Assembly (NCBI RefSeq): GCF_900095175.1
Contig: NZ_LT606946.1
Span: forward strand, 250,712-314,711
DNA from: Polynucleobacter necessarius
Lineage (GTDB): Bacteria > Pseudomonadota > Gammaproteobacteria > Burkholderiales > Burkholderiaceae
Direction of reading: 5' to 3'
DNA length: 64,000 nt
The position numbers and the translations under genes are program-made. The notes under the pieces are model-generated. The model made no database searches and was not told where the DNA came from. It worked only from the letters and a program-made list of their open reading frames with translations. Positions 57,743 to 64,000 of this stretch are shown piece by piece. The stretch's first letter is position 1, and every line of letters starts with the position of its first letter.

Positions 57743-59149
57743 TTAGAATTTCTCGGTAGCGCAGGAGACTTTTCCCGGCTTGATTGCTTTTAGAAATGTG
57801 GCATAGTCAGCCTCATTTTACTTGCTGTAGGCCAGCGAGAATTTGACGAGGGCATCATCAAGAAGCTCATTTTTTCCACAGTAGCCAGCTAGAACCGCAG
57901 GATCTCCTGAACGGGCATGAGCATTGGCTAGTGCCCACCCAAAGAGTTTTGCAAAATCTGGGAATATTTTGGCATTAATTCCATCGTTGCCAACTGAAAT
58001 TCCGCCCTTCATATCGCGTAATTGCTGGACATAAAAATCTGCTTCTACTGTTTTTCCATAACCCAGAAAAAGATCTGGAGCTCCTTGAATGAGACACTGT
58101 CCATGAACAACGCGCTCACCTTCCGATTTAAATTGCGTATCAGGGAAATATGAGGCGAGGATCGATTTTTGTGCCCGTTTCGTCTGAAGAAAAAGGGGGT
58201 CATTTTCATCTAGCCCCTCAAAATACATCACCCAGCAACCGGTGCCAACGCTACTAACTCCAACAACCTTTCTTGCCCAATCAATCCATTTGTAGCGTGA
58301 TAATAAGTGCTTACGATCTGGGGCTAATGAGTGAATATAGGAACTAATCCCTTCATCATTGAGTTCGGTAATTCTTGTGCCATTTGGTGAGAATTGAAGA
58401 TGCTCTATGAGTGGAGGATTATTAATGAGGCGAATTCCGGCCTCAGTTACTTCAGTTAATTTCCCAAGCATGCCATGACCATTATTTTTTCGAGCTTTAT
58501 CCAATAAGCCCTTTAAGTATTTCTGACTTGTTTCATTTGCGTGTTTTGTTGCAATGTTGGTAAGCGATTTATCGTCAATATAAGTGCGCTTTAGATCGGT
58601 ATAAGGCATGGTCGAGTATTGACGCATGTTATTTCGATATGCCTGACAGATATTGCGTACGATCTTCTCTCCATATAGCTGATCTTGACCGAGTAATTGC
58701 GCCGCAATCATGGCGCTAGCTGTTAGACGCTTTAAATCCCAATCAAAATTTCCGGGAAGGGTTTCATCAAAATCATTAATTCCAAAGACGAGCTGGTGCT
58801 CAGTGGTAGAAAAGAATCCAAAGTTGCTAACATGCATATCTCCGCATAATTGCACTTGAATAGAGGGGCTTGGAGTTTTAGATAAGTCGTGAGCCATGCT
58901 TGCAGCACCTCCTCTAAAAAACGCAAAGGGATCGGCTGCCATTCGAGCATGGCGAATCGGGATGTATTCAGGAATTCGAGTTTTTGCTTGGGAAAGCAAA
59001 ATTTCAATTGGGCCTTGGAGCTTATTTTCTACCGTAAATTGTCCAATTGAGGGCCTATCAACCGCTTTACGAATCGATTTTCCTAGATCAAACCGCTCTT
59101 GAGGACTTGGATTCTTTTTGAGAAATGACTCATACAGTTTGCTAGGCAT
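57743..59149 (-). pseudogene. DUF2252 protein, C terminus truncated by a nonsense codon
   Basis: The open frame of 443 residues begins MPSKLYESFLKKNPSPQERF and has the DUF2252 motifs RMAADPFAFFRGGA, QLCGDMHVSNFGFF and FDETLPGNFDWDLKR, typical of this kinase-like-fold family. After FSLAYSK the frame meets a TAA (57818-57820) where Gln is expected, then continues open for 24 more codons as NEADYATFLKAIKPGK to a second stop at 57743-57745. The lost tail is part of the family C terminus. Whether the shortened protein still folds is unclear, so it may be functional. Confidence 0.8.
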
Positions 59150-59177
59150 GGTTCCATGATCCCATAGACATTCGAAA

Positions 59178-59205
59178 TAAAAAAGCCCCGCAAGAAGCGA
59201 GGCTT
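59178..59205 (-). terminator. Terminator of the tRNA-Lys gene remnant
   Basis: On the minus strand AAGCCTCGC pairs with GCGGGGCTT (one mismatch) around a 5-base loop, followed by a T run. It lies just downstream of the tRNA fragment, between it and the DUF2252 start. Confidence 0.8.
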
Positions 59206-59213
59206 AGTAATGC

Positions 59214-59258
59214 TGGTGGGTCGGGCGAGATTCGAACTCGCGACCAACGGATTAAAAG
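59214..59258 (-). tRNA. 3' fragment of a tRNA-Lys(UUU) gene, probable integration site
   Basis: The minus strand reads the 3' half of tRNA-Lys from the anticodon loop (CTTTTAATCC) through the variable loop, T arm (GCGAG-TTCGAAT-CTCGC) and acceptor strand CGACCCA, with encoded CCA at 59214-59216. The 5' half, including D arm and acceptor partner, is absent; unrelated AT-rich sequence precedes it. The natural terminator is retained. The arrangement is that of an attachment-site duplicate left by an integrative element. Confidence 0.82.
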
Positions 59259-59617
59259 AAATAAAATTGTACTAAAACAGTAACTTAGACATTGCTTTAA
59301 ACCTGCCTGGAAAGTGCCGCGATATCTACGGGTGGTCAGGCGGAGTCGATTGGGCAGTCTTGGAATTTATCTGGCATCGACAGAAGCGTTATGAGAAGTG
59401 ACTGTTGGTTTGTCGGGTTAACCGACATCTTTGAATGGTCGCTTGTCGGTCAGTAGCAGTCGATTCATAGTTAAGTTTTTGGTTGCAATTTTAGGAATTA
59501 ATCCTTTCCATCTGCCTTCCATGCGAGAAACCGTGTTTATATAGATCGACGCCTTCAACTATTAATGAAACCTCCGTTACTATTAGATATCTGAATAACA
59601 AGGCTTTGCCATAAGGA
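59259..59617. other. 359-bp region between the tRNA fragment and senB
   Basis: No complete gene is seen. A 37-codon stretch (with CRDIYGWSGG and VLEFIWHRQKRYEK) ends in TGA at about 59401 but has no start or known match. Three copies of TGTCGG/CCGACA occur at 59411-59453. It may be decayed integration-module DNA. Confidence 0.5.
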
Positions 59618-60582
59618 TTGAATATCAAGCCGCTCATTGAAATCGTTACTCCAGCACCGCCGGGCAGCCTTCATGGCAACCGTATGACGGCTTTACGCTG
59701 GCAGGCATTTCTAAAGGATCTTGGTTATGTTGCTGATGTGACTGAGTCATGGTCTGGTGGGAGCGTTGGCCTACTCATTGCGCTTCATGCCTATCGTAGT
59801 CATCAATCCATTTTGCAATTCAAGAAGCAGTATCCCGATAAGCCGGTTGTGCTCGTTTTGACGGGTACCGATCTATATCGAGATATGGCAATTCATGATG
59901 AGGTACTTCAATCGATGGATTTGGCAGATGCCTTGGTAGTCTTGCAATCCTCGGCTCTGGACTCTATTCCAGCTGGCTTTCGACACAAGGCTCAGGTCAT
60001 TTATCAATCGGTAGAGATAGGCCCTCATGCTGAAAATACTGGATCAGGCTTTCAGGTGGTGGTGATTGGACACCTCGGGGACGAGAAGGACCCATTTTGT
60101 GTTGCTCGCAGCCTATCTTTCATACCTAAAAATTCTCAAATCCATGTGTTGCACTTGGGCAAGGCTATGAATGTCCAAATGGAGCGAGCCGCCATGGAAT
60201 ACGACGATAAGCTTGAGCGCTATCGTTGGATGGGCGAGCAAAGTCATGAGGAGGCCATGAGGATCCTTTCTCAAAGTCATTTAATGGTGATTCCAGTCGT
60301 ATGGAGGGTGGCGCTCATGTTGTCTCTGAGGCAATAGCCTTGGGTATTCCGGTAATTGCATCGGACATAGCAGGTAATCGAGGCTTACTTGGGGATGACT
60401 ACCCTGGTTATTACCCAGTTGCAGGTGAATCTGCACTTGCAGCCCTGTTATATCGAGCAGAAACTGACACTCATTTTTACTCTTCACTAAAAAAACACAT
60501 CGAGCTTCGAAAAAATCTCATCAGCCCAGAGCGTGAGAAAAAGTCAATTCAGGGGCTACTCGACAAGCTGACAGACAAGTAA
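59618..60582 (+). pseudogene. senB: Selenosugar synthase SenB-like glycosyltransferase, frameshifted
   Basis: The protein (KPLIEIVTPAPPGSLHGNRMTALRWQAF) resembles the TIGR04348/SenB group, which joins a selenium donor to UDP-N-acetylglucosamine in selenoneine synthesis. Core segments include VLVLTGTDLYRDM and, after a one-base deletion near 60293-60294, SRMEGGAHVVSEAIALGIPVIASDIAGNRGLLG, the C-terminal GT-B binding region. The best-placed start by the AAGGA site is codon ATC at 59624, where relatives would have ATG; an in-frame TTG at 59618 is the alternative. It converges on egtD with one base between the stops. Confidence 0.75.
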
Positions 60583-60583
60583 T

Positions 60584-61525
60584 TTAAGTGATCTTCTTTG
60601 CATTTACGAAGCAGACTAAAAAATGATTATTGGGATCGGTCCAGTAGTGGATATTTTCGAATCCAGCTCGGCGGAGTTTTTCTACAAAATGATCTTGAGT
60701 GTATTTGTAACTATTTTCTGTATGAATTAAATCACCCGCTTTGAAGCTAAGAACATGATCTTTCGAGTCCAGTCCCGGAATGGTGACTTTCACATCGTCT
60801 AGGGCACGCAGGCGCATTTCAATACGAGATTTGGATGTATTGAAAAAGGCATGATGTTCCCAGTTTGCAAGATTGAAGTTGCTACCAGTTAATTTATTTA
60901 CATAGAGCAGGGCATTTAGATTAAATGCCGCAGTAACGCCTAATTTATCGTTGTAAGCCAAGTCTAAAGTCTGGGTATCCTTGACTAAGTCAACGCCAAT
61001 CAGTAGTCCACCATTTCCATTGCATTGATTGGCGAGATTGCTAAAAAATACATCTGCATTTTCGGGATCATAGTTGCCAATGGAAGATCCTGGGAAGAAA
61101 AATATTTTCCGTAAATTTTCTAAATTAGGAAATGCAAGTGTTTGGCTAAAATCAATTGCATGAGCAGACATTTCAATATGTGGAAACTGCTTCTGTAAGT
61201 CATTTACAGCTGCTTGTAAAAACTCTTTTGAAATATCAAGCGCATGGTACTGCTTGGGCTTAATGCTATTAAAAAGCTTGCTAGCCTTAATACAATTACC
61301 GGCCCCAAGATCAAGCAGGGCATCACACGAACCCACTGCATTAGCAATCTCACTTTGGTAGGTATCCATAATCCATTTTTCAGTACGGGTTGGATAGTAT
61401 TCCTCTAGAAGCGTAATAACCTCAAATAAATGTGAGCCAATCTCATCATAGAAAAACTTTGGCGATATCGATGGTGTATCGGCAGTCAGGCTAAGTAGTA
61501 ATTCCTGGGTTAAGGTTGGCTTCAT
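60584..61525 (-). CDS. egtD: L-histidine N-alpha-methyltransferase EgtD
   Basis: A 313-residue enzyme with PKFFYDEIGSHLFEVITLLEEYYPTRTE, the SAM-binding LLDLGAGNCIKASKL, and FFPGSSIGNYDPE, all typical of EgtD. It makes hercynine, the first intermediate of ergothioneine and selenoneine. The length fits the family (about 320). Neither egtB nor senA is in the window. The adjacent broken senB suggests that a selenoneine branch existed. Intact. Confidence 0.92.
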   Translation of the reverse strand: MKPTLTQELLLSLTADTPSISPKFFYDEIGSHLFEVITLLEEYYPTRTEKWIMDTYQSEIANAVGSCDALLDLGAGNCIKASKLFNSIKPKQYHALDISKEFLQAAVNDLQKQFPHIEMSAHAIDFSQTLAFPNLENLRKIFFFPGSSIGNYDPENADVFFSNLANQCNGNGGLLIGVDLVKDTQTLDLAYNDKLGVTAAFNLNALLYVNKLTGSNFNLANWEHHAFFNTSKSRIEMRLRALDDVKVTIPGLDSKDHVLSFKAGDLIHTENSYKYTQDHFVEKLRRAGFENIHYWTDPNNHFLVCFVNAKKIT

Positions 61526-61559
61526 TTGAGAGATGGTCTGTAAGAGGTATGTAGGATTT

Positions 61560-62366
61560 CTAGCCTAAATTGTGCATCTGAATGCGTCGGAGTTTAGCGC
61601 TGATTGCATCTACCAGCACTACTAATAGCAACATAGCAATAATTACGGTTGATGCTTGAGCCTCTCGAAGTAATGAAAGTTCGTAATACAGCATCTGTCC
61701 TAGGCCACCAGCACCCACAAATCCCAAAATAGTTGCCATGCGGATATTCATTTCCCAGCGATATAGGCTGTAGGAGAGTAATTGAGGCGCGATGCTAGGT
61801 AGAGTGCCATACAAGAAGCTGGCAACTCTTCCGGAGCCACTCAGAACTAATGCATTGCTTGAGGCTATTGGATTATTTTCTAAAGTCTCACCAAACAATC
61901 TTCCCAAAACACCCATGGTGTGAAGTGTCAATGCTAAGGTTCCTGCAAATGGCCCTAAGCCAACAGCTAGAACCATTAATGCTGCCCAAACTAACTCTGG
62001 CACAGATCTTAGGAAGTTACAAAAGAAGCGCGATAGCCATTTTGCAATAGGGCCAAATCTACCTGACACGGGAAGTGAAATCAGAATACTGAGGATTGCA
62101 GCAATCAGGGTTGCCAAAGCTGAGATAGCTAGAGTTTGAAGAATACCTTGCCAAATTTTTTCTAAAAAATCAGCGCTTAGATCCGGCGGGAAAAATCGCC
62201 CAATAAACTCCGCCATATTTTTCATGGCTTGAAAGGTAAAGAGATCTGCTGGATTAAGCGACAGGTAAATAAAGCTGCTAATAGTTAGGCCAGAAATGAT
62301 CAAAAGCATGAGAAGGCACTTCAGATAAAATTGACGGGCTGGTTGAATACTAATTTGCACGCTCAT
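61560..62366 (-). CDS. phnE: Phosphonate/phosphite-type ABC transporter permease PhnE (second copy)
   Basis: A 268-residue permease with about six helices. The binding-protein-dependent transport signature lies in ETLENNPIASSNALVLSGSG and the C-terminal GFVGAGGLGQMLYYELSLL is characteristic of PhnE. It overlaps the preceding permease gene by four bases. The pair would form the membrane channel of a phosphonate or phosphite importer. Confidence 0.87.
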   Translation of the reverse strand: MSVQISIQPARQFYLKCLLMLLIISGLTISSFIYLSLNPADLFTFQAMKNMAEFIGRFFPPDLSADFLEKIWQGILQTLAISALATLIAAILSILISLPVSGRFGPIAKWLSRFFCNFLRSVPELVWAALMVLAVGLGPFAGTLALTLHTMGVLGRLFGETLENNPIASSNALVLSGSGRVASFLYGTLPSIAPQLLSYSLYRWEMNIRMATILGFVGAGGLGQMLYYELSLLREAQASTVIIAMLLLVVLVDAISAKLRRIQMHNLG

Positions 62367-63190
62367 ACCAGCTGCTTTCTAATTACTAGGCTAATGTAAT
62401 CGGCTAGCAACACTAAGCCCAAGAATACGATCAAGATTGTGGAAACTTCTCCACCATTGAGCATTTTCATGGATTGATCCATCAGCTGACCTAAGCCACC
62501 TGCACCCACAAATCCCATCACTACTGAGGCCCTAACGGCGCACTCCCAGCGATAGACGGTGTAAGAAGCAAGCTCTTGCGCTGAGTTTGGTAGCAGTCCA
62601 TATAGAAATGAGGCTACACGACCACTCCCAGAGAGAATGAGTGCTCTAGCAGGTAGGGTGTTACCTGACTCTAGAATTTCTGAATAGACTTTTGCCAACA
62701 TGCCGCCATAGGTGATGGCAATAGCCAAAACACCTGCTATGGGACCTAAGCCAAATACCCTGACTAGTAAGAGTGCCCACACAATCTCTGGAATACCACG
62801 CAGAACCAACATTAAAGTGCGCGCAATAAATCGCACAAATTGAGCCAGCTGGTGATCAGATGTGGGGCCAATTCTGGAAATCGATAAGCTATAAGAAATG
62901 ATTAGGCCAAGTGGAACAGCAATGATCATTGCCAAGGCTATTCCTGCGGTCGCCATAGCTAAGGTCTCTACAGTGGCTTTTAAAACAAGCGATAAAAATT
63001 CCAGTTGAATATTGGGTGGAATAAATTGCACCAGAAAATCGCCCATAACTTTAGTGTTGTTGGGATCAATCAAGAGCATGGGTTCAAACTGAGCCAGCTG
63101 CAGCATAGACCAAAGAATGCAAATAGCCACCACCAGTCCAATAAGCCGATAGGGTGCTGCGGGGTCTCTAAAAGTGCTTGATGTCAGCAT
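62363..63190 (-). CDS. phnE: Phosphonate/phosphite-type ABC transporter permease PhnE (first copy)
   Basis: A 275-residue permease with six helices, the cytoplasmic loop EILESGNTLPARALILSGSG, and GFVGAGGLGQLMDQSMKML near the C terminus. It is homologous to the next gene and overlaps it by four bases, so the channel is probably a heterodimer. It follows the ATPase gene by about 30 bases. Intact. Confidence 0.88.
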   Translation of the reverse strand: MLTSSTFRDPAAPYRLIGLVVAICILWSMLQLAQFEPMLLIDPNNTKVMGDFLVQFIPPNIQLEFLSLVLKATVETLAMATAGIALAMIIAVPLGLIISYSLSISRIGPTSDHQLAQFVRFIARTLMLVLRGIPEIVWALLLVRVFGLGPIAGVLAIAITYGGMLAKVYSEILESGNTLPARALILSGSGRVASFLYGLLPNSAQELASYTVYRWECAVRASVVMGFVGAGGLGQLMDQSMKMLNGGEVSTILIVFLGLVLLADYISLVIRKQLV

Positions 63191-63221
63191 TGCGATTTAA
63201 AAAGAAAGACCCTTTACGCCA

Positions 63222-64000
63222 CTAGAGAGTGGCTTTATTTAATTGGGTCGGAAGGCCGCCAAGCTCGGATGCATAAAGATCTTTTAGTATGGTCTCACTG
63301 ACTTGACTTGCAGGTAAATCAAACATTACCTGACCATCCCGAATGCCAACGATGCGTGGAAACCAGCGTAAGACAATATCTACCGCGTGAAGGCTTGAGA
63401 CTAGTGTGGCATTTCTTTTCTTGGCCTCGGCAATCAGAACACTAATAGTGAGATCTGACAGGGCGGGATCCATTGCGGATACTGGCTCGTCAGCCAGGAT
63501 GAGTTGCGGTTCTTGATACATGACCCTGGCAACACCCACGCGCTGTAGTTGGCCACCCGATAGGCAATCACACCGATCAAATAGTTTGTCAGCGAGATCT
63601 AAGCGCTCAAGACAGGATTGCGGACCAGGAATATCAACTGGATAAATTAATGACAAAATTGACTTCCAAAGAGGCCACTGTCCGAGTCGACCTGCAAGAA
63701 TGGCAGTGATAACTCGTTGTCCCAAAGGAATGGGAGGCGCTTGATGGACTAAACCAATGGTCAATCGTAATTTTCTAAGCGATGCTTTGGACAGATTCCA
63801 GGGATTAGCTTCTAGTATTTCAGCATTCCCATACGTCGGCTTTAAAGCAGTAGCCAAGATATTCAAAAGCGTTGTCTTGCCAGAGCCAGAGGGCCCAATA
63901 ATGGCAATGCACTCGCCAGCACTTGCCACCAAAGATACTTGGCATAGTGCGGGCGTGCCATTACTGTGCTCAAAGCCCAGTTGTTGTAGTGAGAATCCCA
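63222..64000 (-). CDS. phnC: Phosphonate/phosphite-type ABC transporter ATP-binding protein PhnC (partial)
   Basis: The frame is open to the window edge, with the start outside. GPSGSGKTT (Walker A), LSGGQLQRVGVARVM (signature) and LILADEPVSAMDP (Walker B) are present. The order ATPase, permease, permease is that of PhnC-PhnE-PhnE operons for phosphonate or phosphite uptake. The binding protein gene (phnD) should lie upstream of this gene, beyond the window. The visible part is intact. Confidence 0.9.
   Translation of the reverse strand, partial: GFSLQQLGFEHSNGTPALCQVSLVASAGECIAIIGPSGSGKTTLLNILATALKPTYGNAEILEANPWNLSKASLRKLRLTIGLVHQAPPIPLGQRVITAILAGRLGQWPLWKSILSLIYPVDIPGPQSCLERLDLADKLFDRCDCLSGGQLQRVGVARVMYQEPQLILADEPVSAMDPALSDLTISVLIAEAKKRNATLVSSLHAVDIVLRWFPRIVGIRDGQVMFDLPASQVSETILKDLYASELGGLPTQLNKATL

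Noticed and set aside
1367..60582. Programmed ribosomal frameshifting as an explanation of the many homopolymer shifts
   Set aside because: The shifts occur in unrelated genes, in both directions, in runs of G, A, T and C, with no shared slippery motif or downstream structure, and alongside substitution stops.
1..64000. Sequencing error as the sole cause of broken genes
   Set aside because: Homopolymer errors could explain some indels but not a dozen substitution stops, a tandem duplication and an in-frame deletion. It remains possible for single-lesion genes such as dctP.
1..64000. CRISPR arrays, insertion sequences and rRNA genes
   Set aside because: No regularly spaced repeats, transposase motifs or rRNA segments were seen. 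The decay here does not appear to be driven by insertion sequences.

Overview
The window looks like a Polynucleobacter-type betaproteobacterium (Burkholderiaceae). The protein repertoire fits this: a monomeric NADP isocitrate dehydrogenase, Tat-dependent TRAP binding protein, phasin, DUF6352/DUF3820/DUF2889 proteins, and MsrPQ. This is judged from gene content only; no search was run. The dominant feature is gene decay. About 25 of roughly 70 protein genes carry one or more frameshifts, in-frame nonsense codons, an internal deletion or a short tandem duplication, while their neighbours are intact. At least twelve lesions are base-substitution stops (mostly CAG/CAA/CGA or TGG changed to stops), so homopolymer sequencing error alone does not explain the pattern. 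The best match I know for such a profile is the obligate ciliate symbiont Polynucleobacter necessarius or a lineage like it.

Layout. 1-6.2 kb: end of a ketopantoate-reductase-like gene, an AEC carrier, and a TRAP transporter operon (dctP, dctQ, dctM, amidase-like protein) with three of four genes broken. 6.3-10.5 kb: a sulfide/persulfide module (TauE-type exporter, sulfide:quinone oxidoreductase, persulfide dioxygenase, all broken) with an intact ArsR-family sensor carrying the two cysteines of BigR/SqrR proteins, and a DUF2892 protein. 10.5-13.6 kb: a minus-strand operon behind two Fur boxes: outer-membrane protein, small protein, flavinylated FMN-binding protein, ApbE flavin transferase and a haem-b-like membrane protein. 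13.7-34.6 kb: mostly housekeeping and scattered functions (nuclease, transglycosylase, FKBP, isocitrate dehydrogenase, MsrPQ, lipocalin, YdfG, RsuA, PhhB, transporters, parvulin, phasin).

34.6-43.7 kb: a metal/ion stress region: a decayed nhaR, a nonsense-interrupted TerC-family exporter, a universal stress protein, a hibernation-factor-like protein, then a yybP-ykoY manganese riboswitch followed by a tolC-czcB-czcA-PII operon in which only the RND pump and the PII-like protein are intact. 43.8-53 kb: broken glyoxalase, dehalogenase and an internally deleted FAD/Fe-S oxidase, then a peroxide-stress group (rubrerythrin, Fe-S protein, DUF3501, oxyR, broken frnE). 53-59.2 kb: broken hydrolase, ClC channel, amidohydrolase and DUF2252, with a DUF1622 gene intact. 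59.2 kb: the 3' 45 nt of a tRNA-Lys gene next to its own terminator, a likely attachment-site remnant. 59.6-64 kb: broken selenosugar-synthase-like senB facing an intact egtD, then a PhnC-PhnE-PhnE phosphonate/phosphite-type ABC transporter running off the window edge.

Several pathways are lost as units (sulfide oxidation, TRAP uptake, selenoneine synthesis), while stress sensing and core metabolism remain open.
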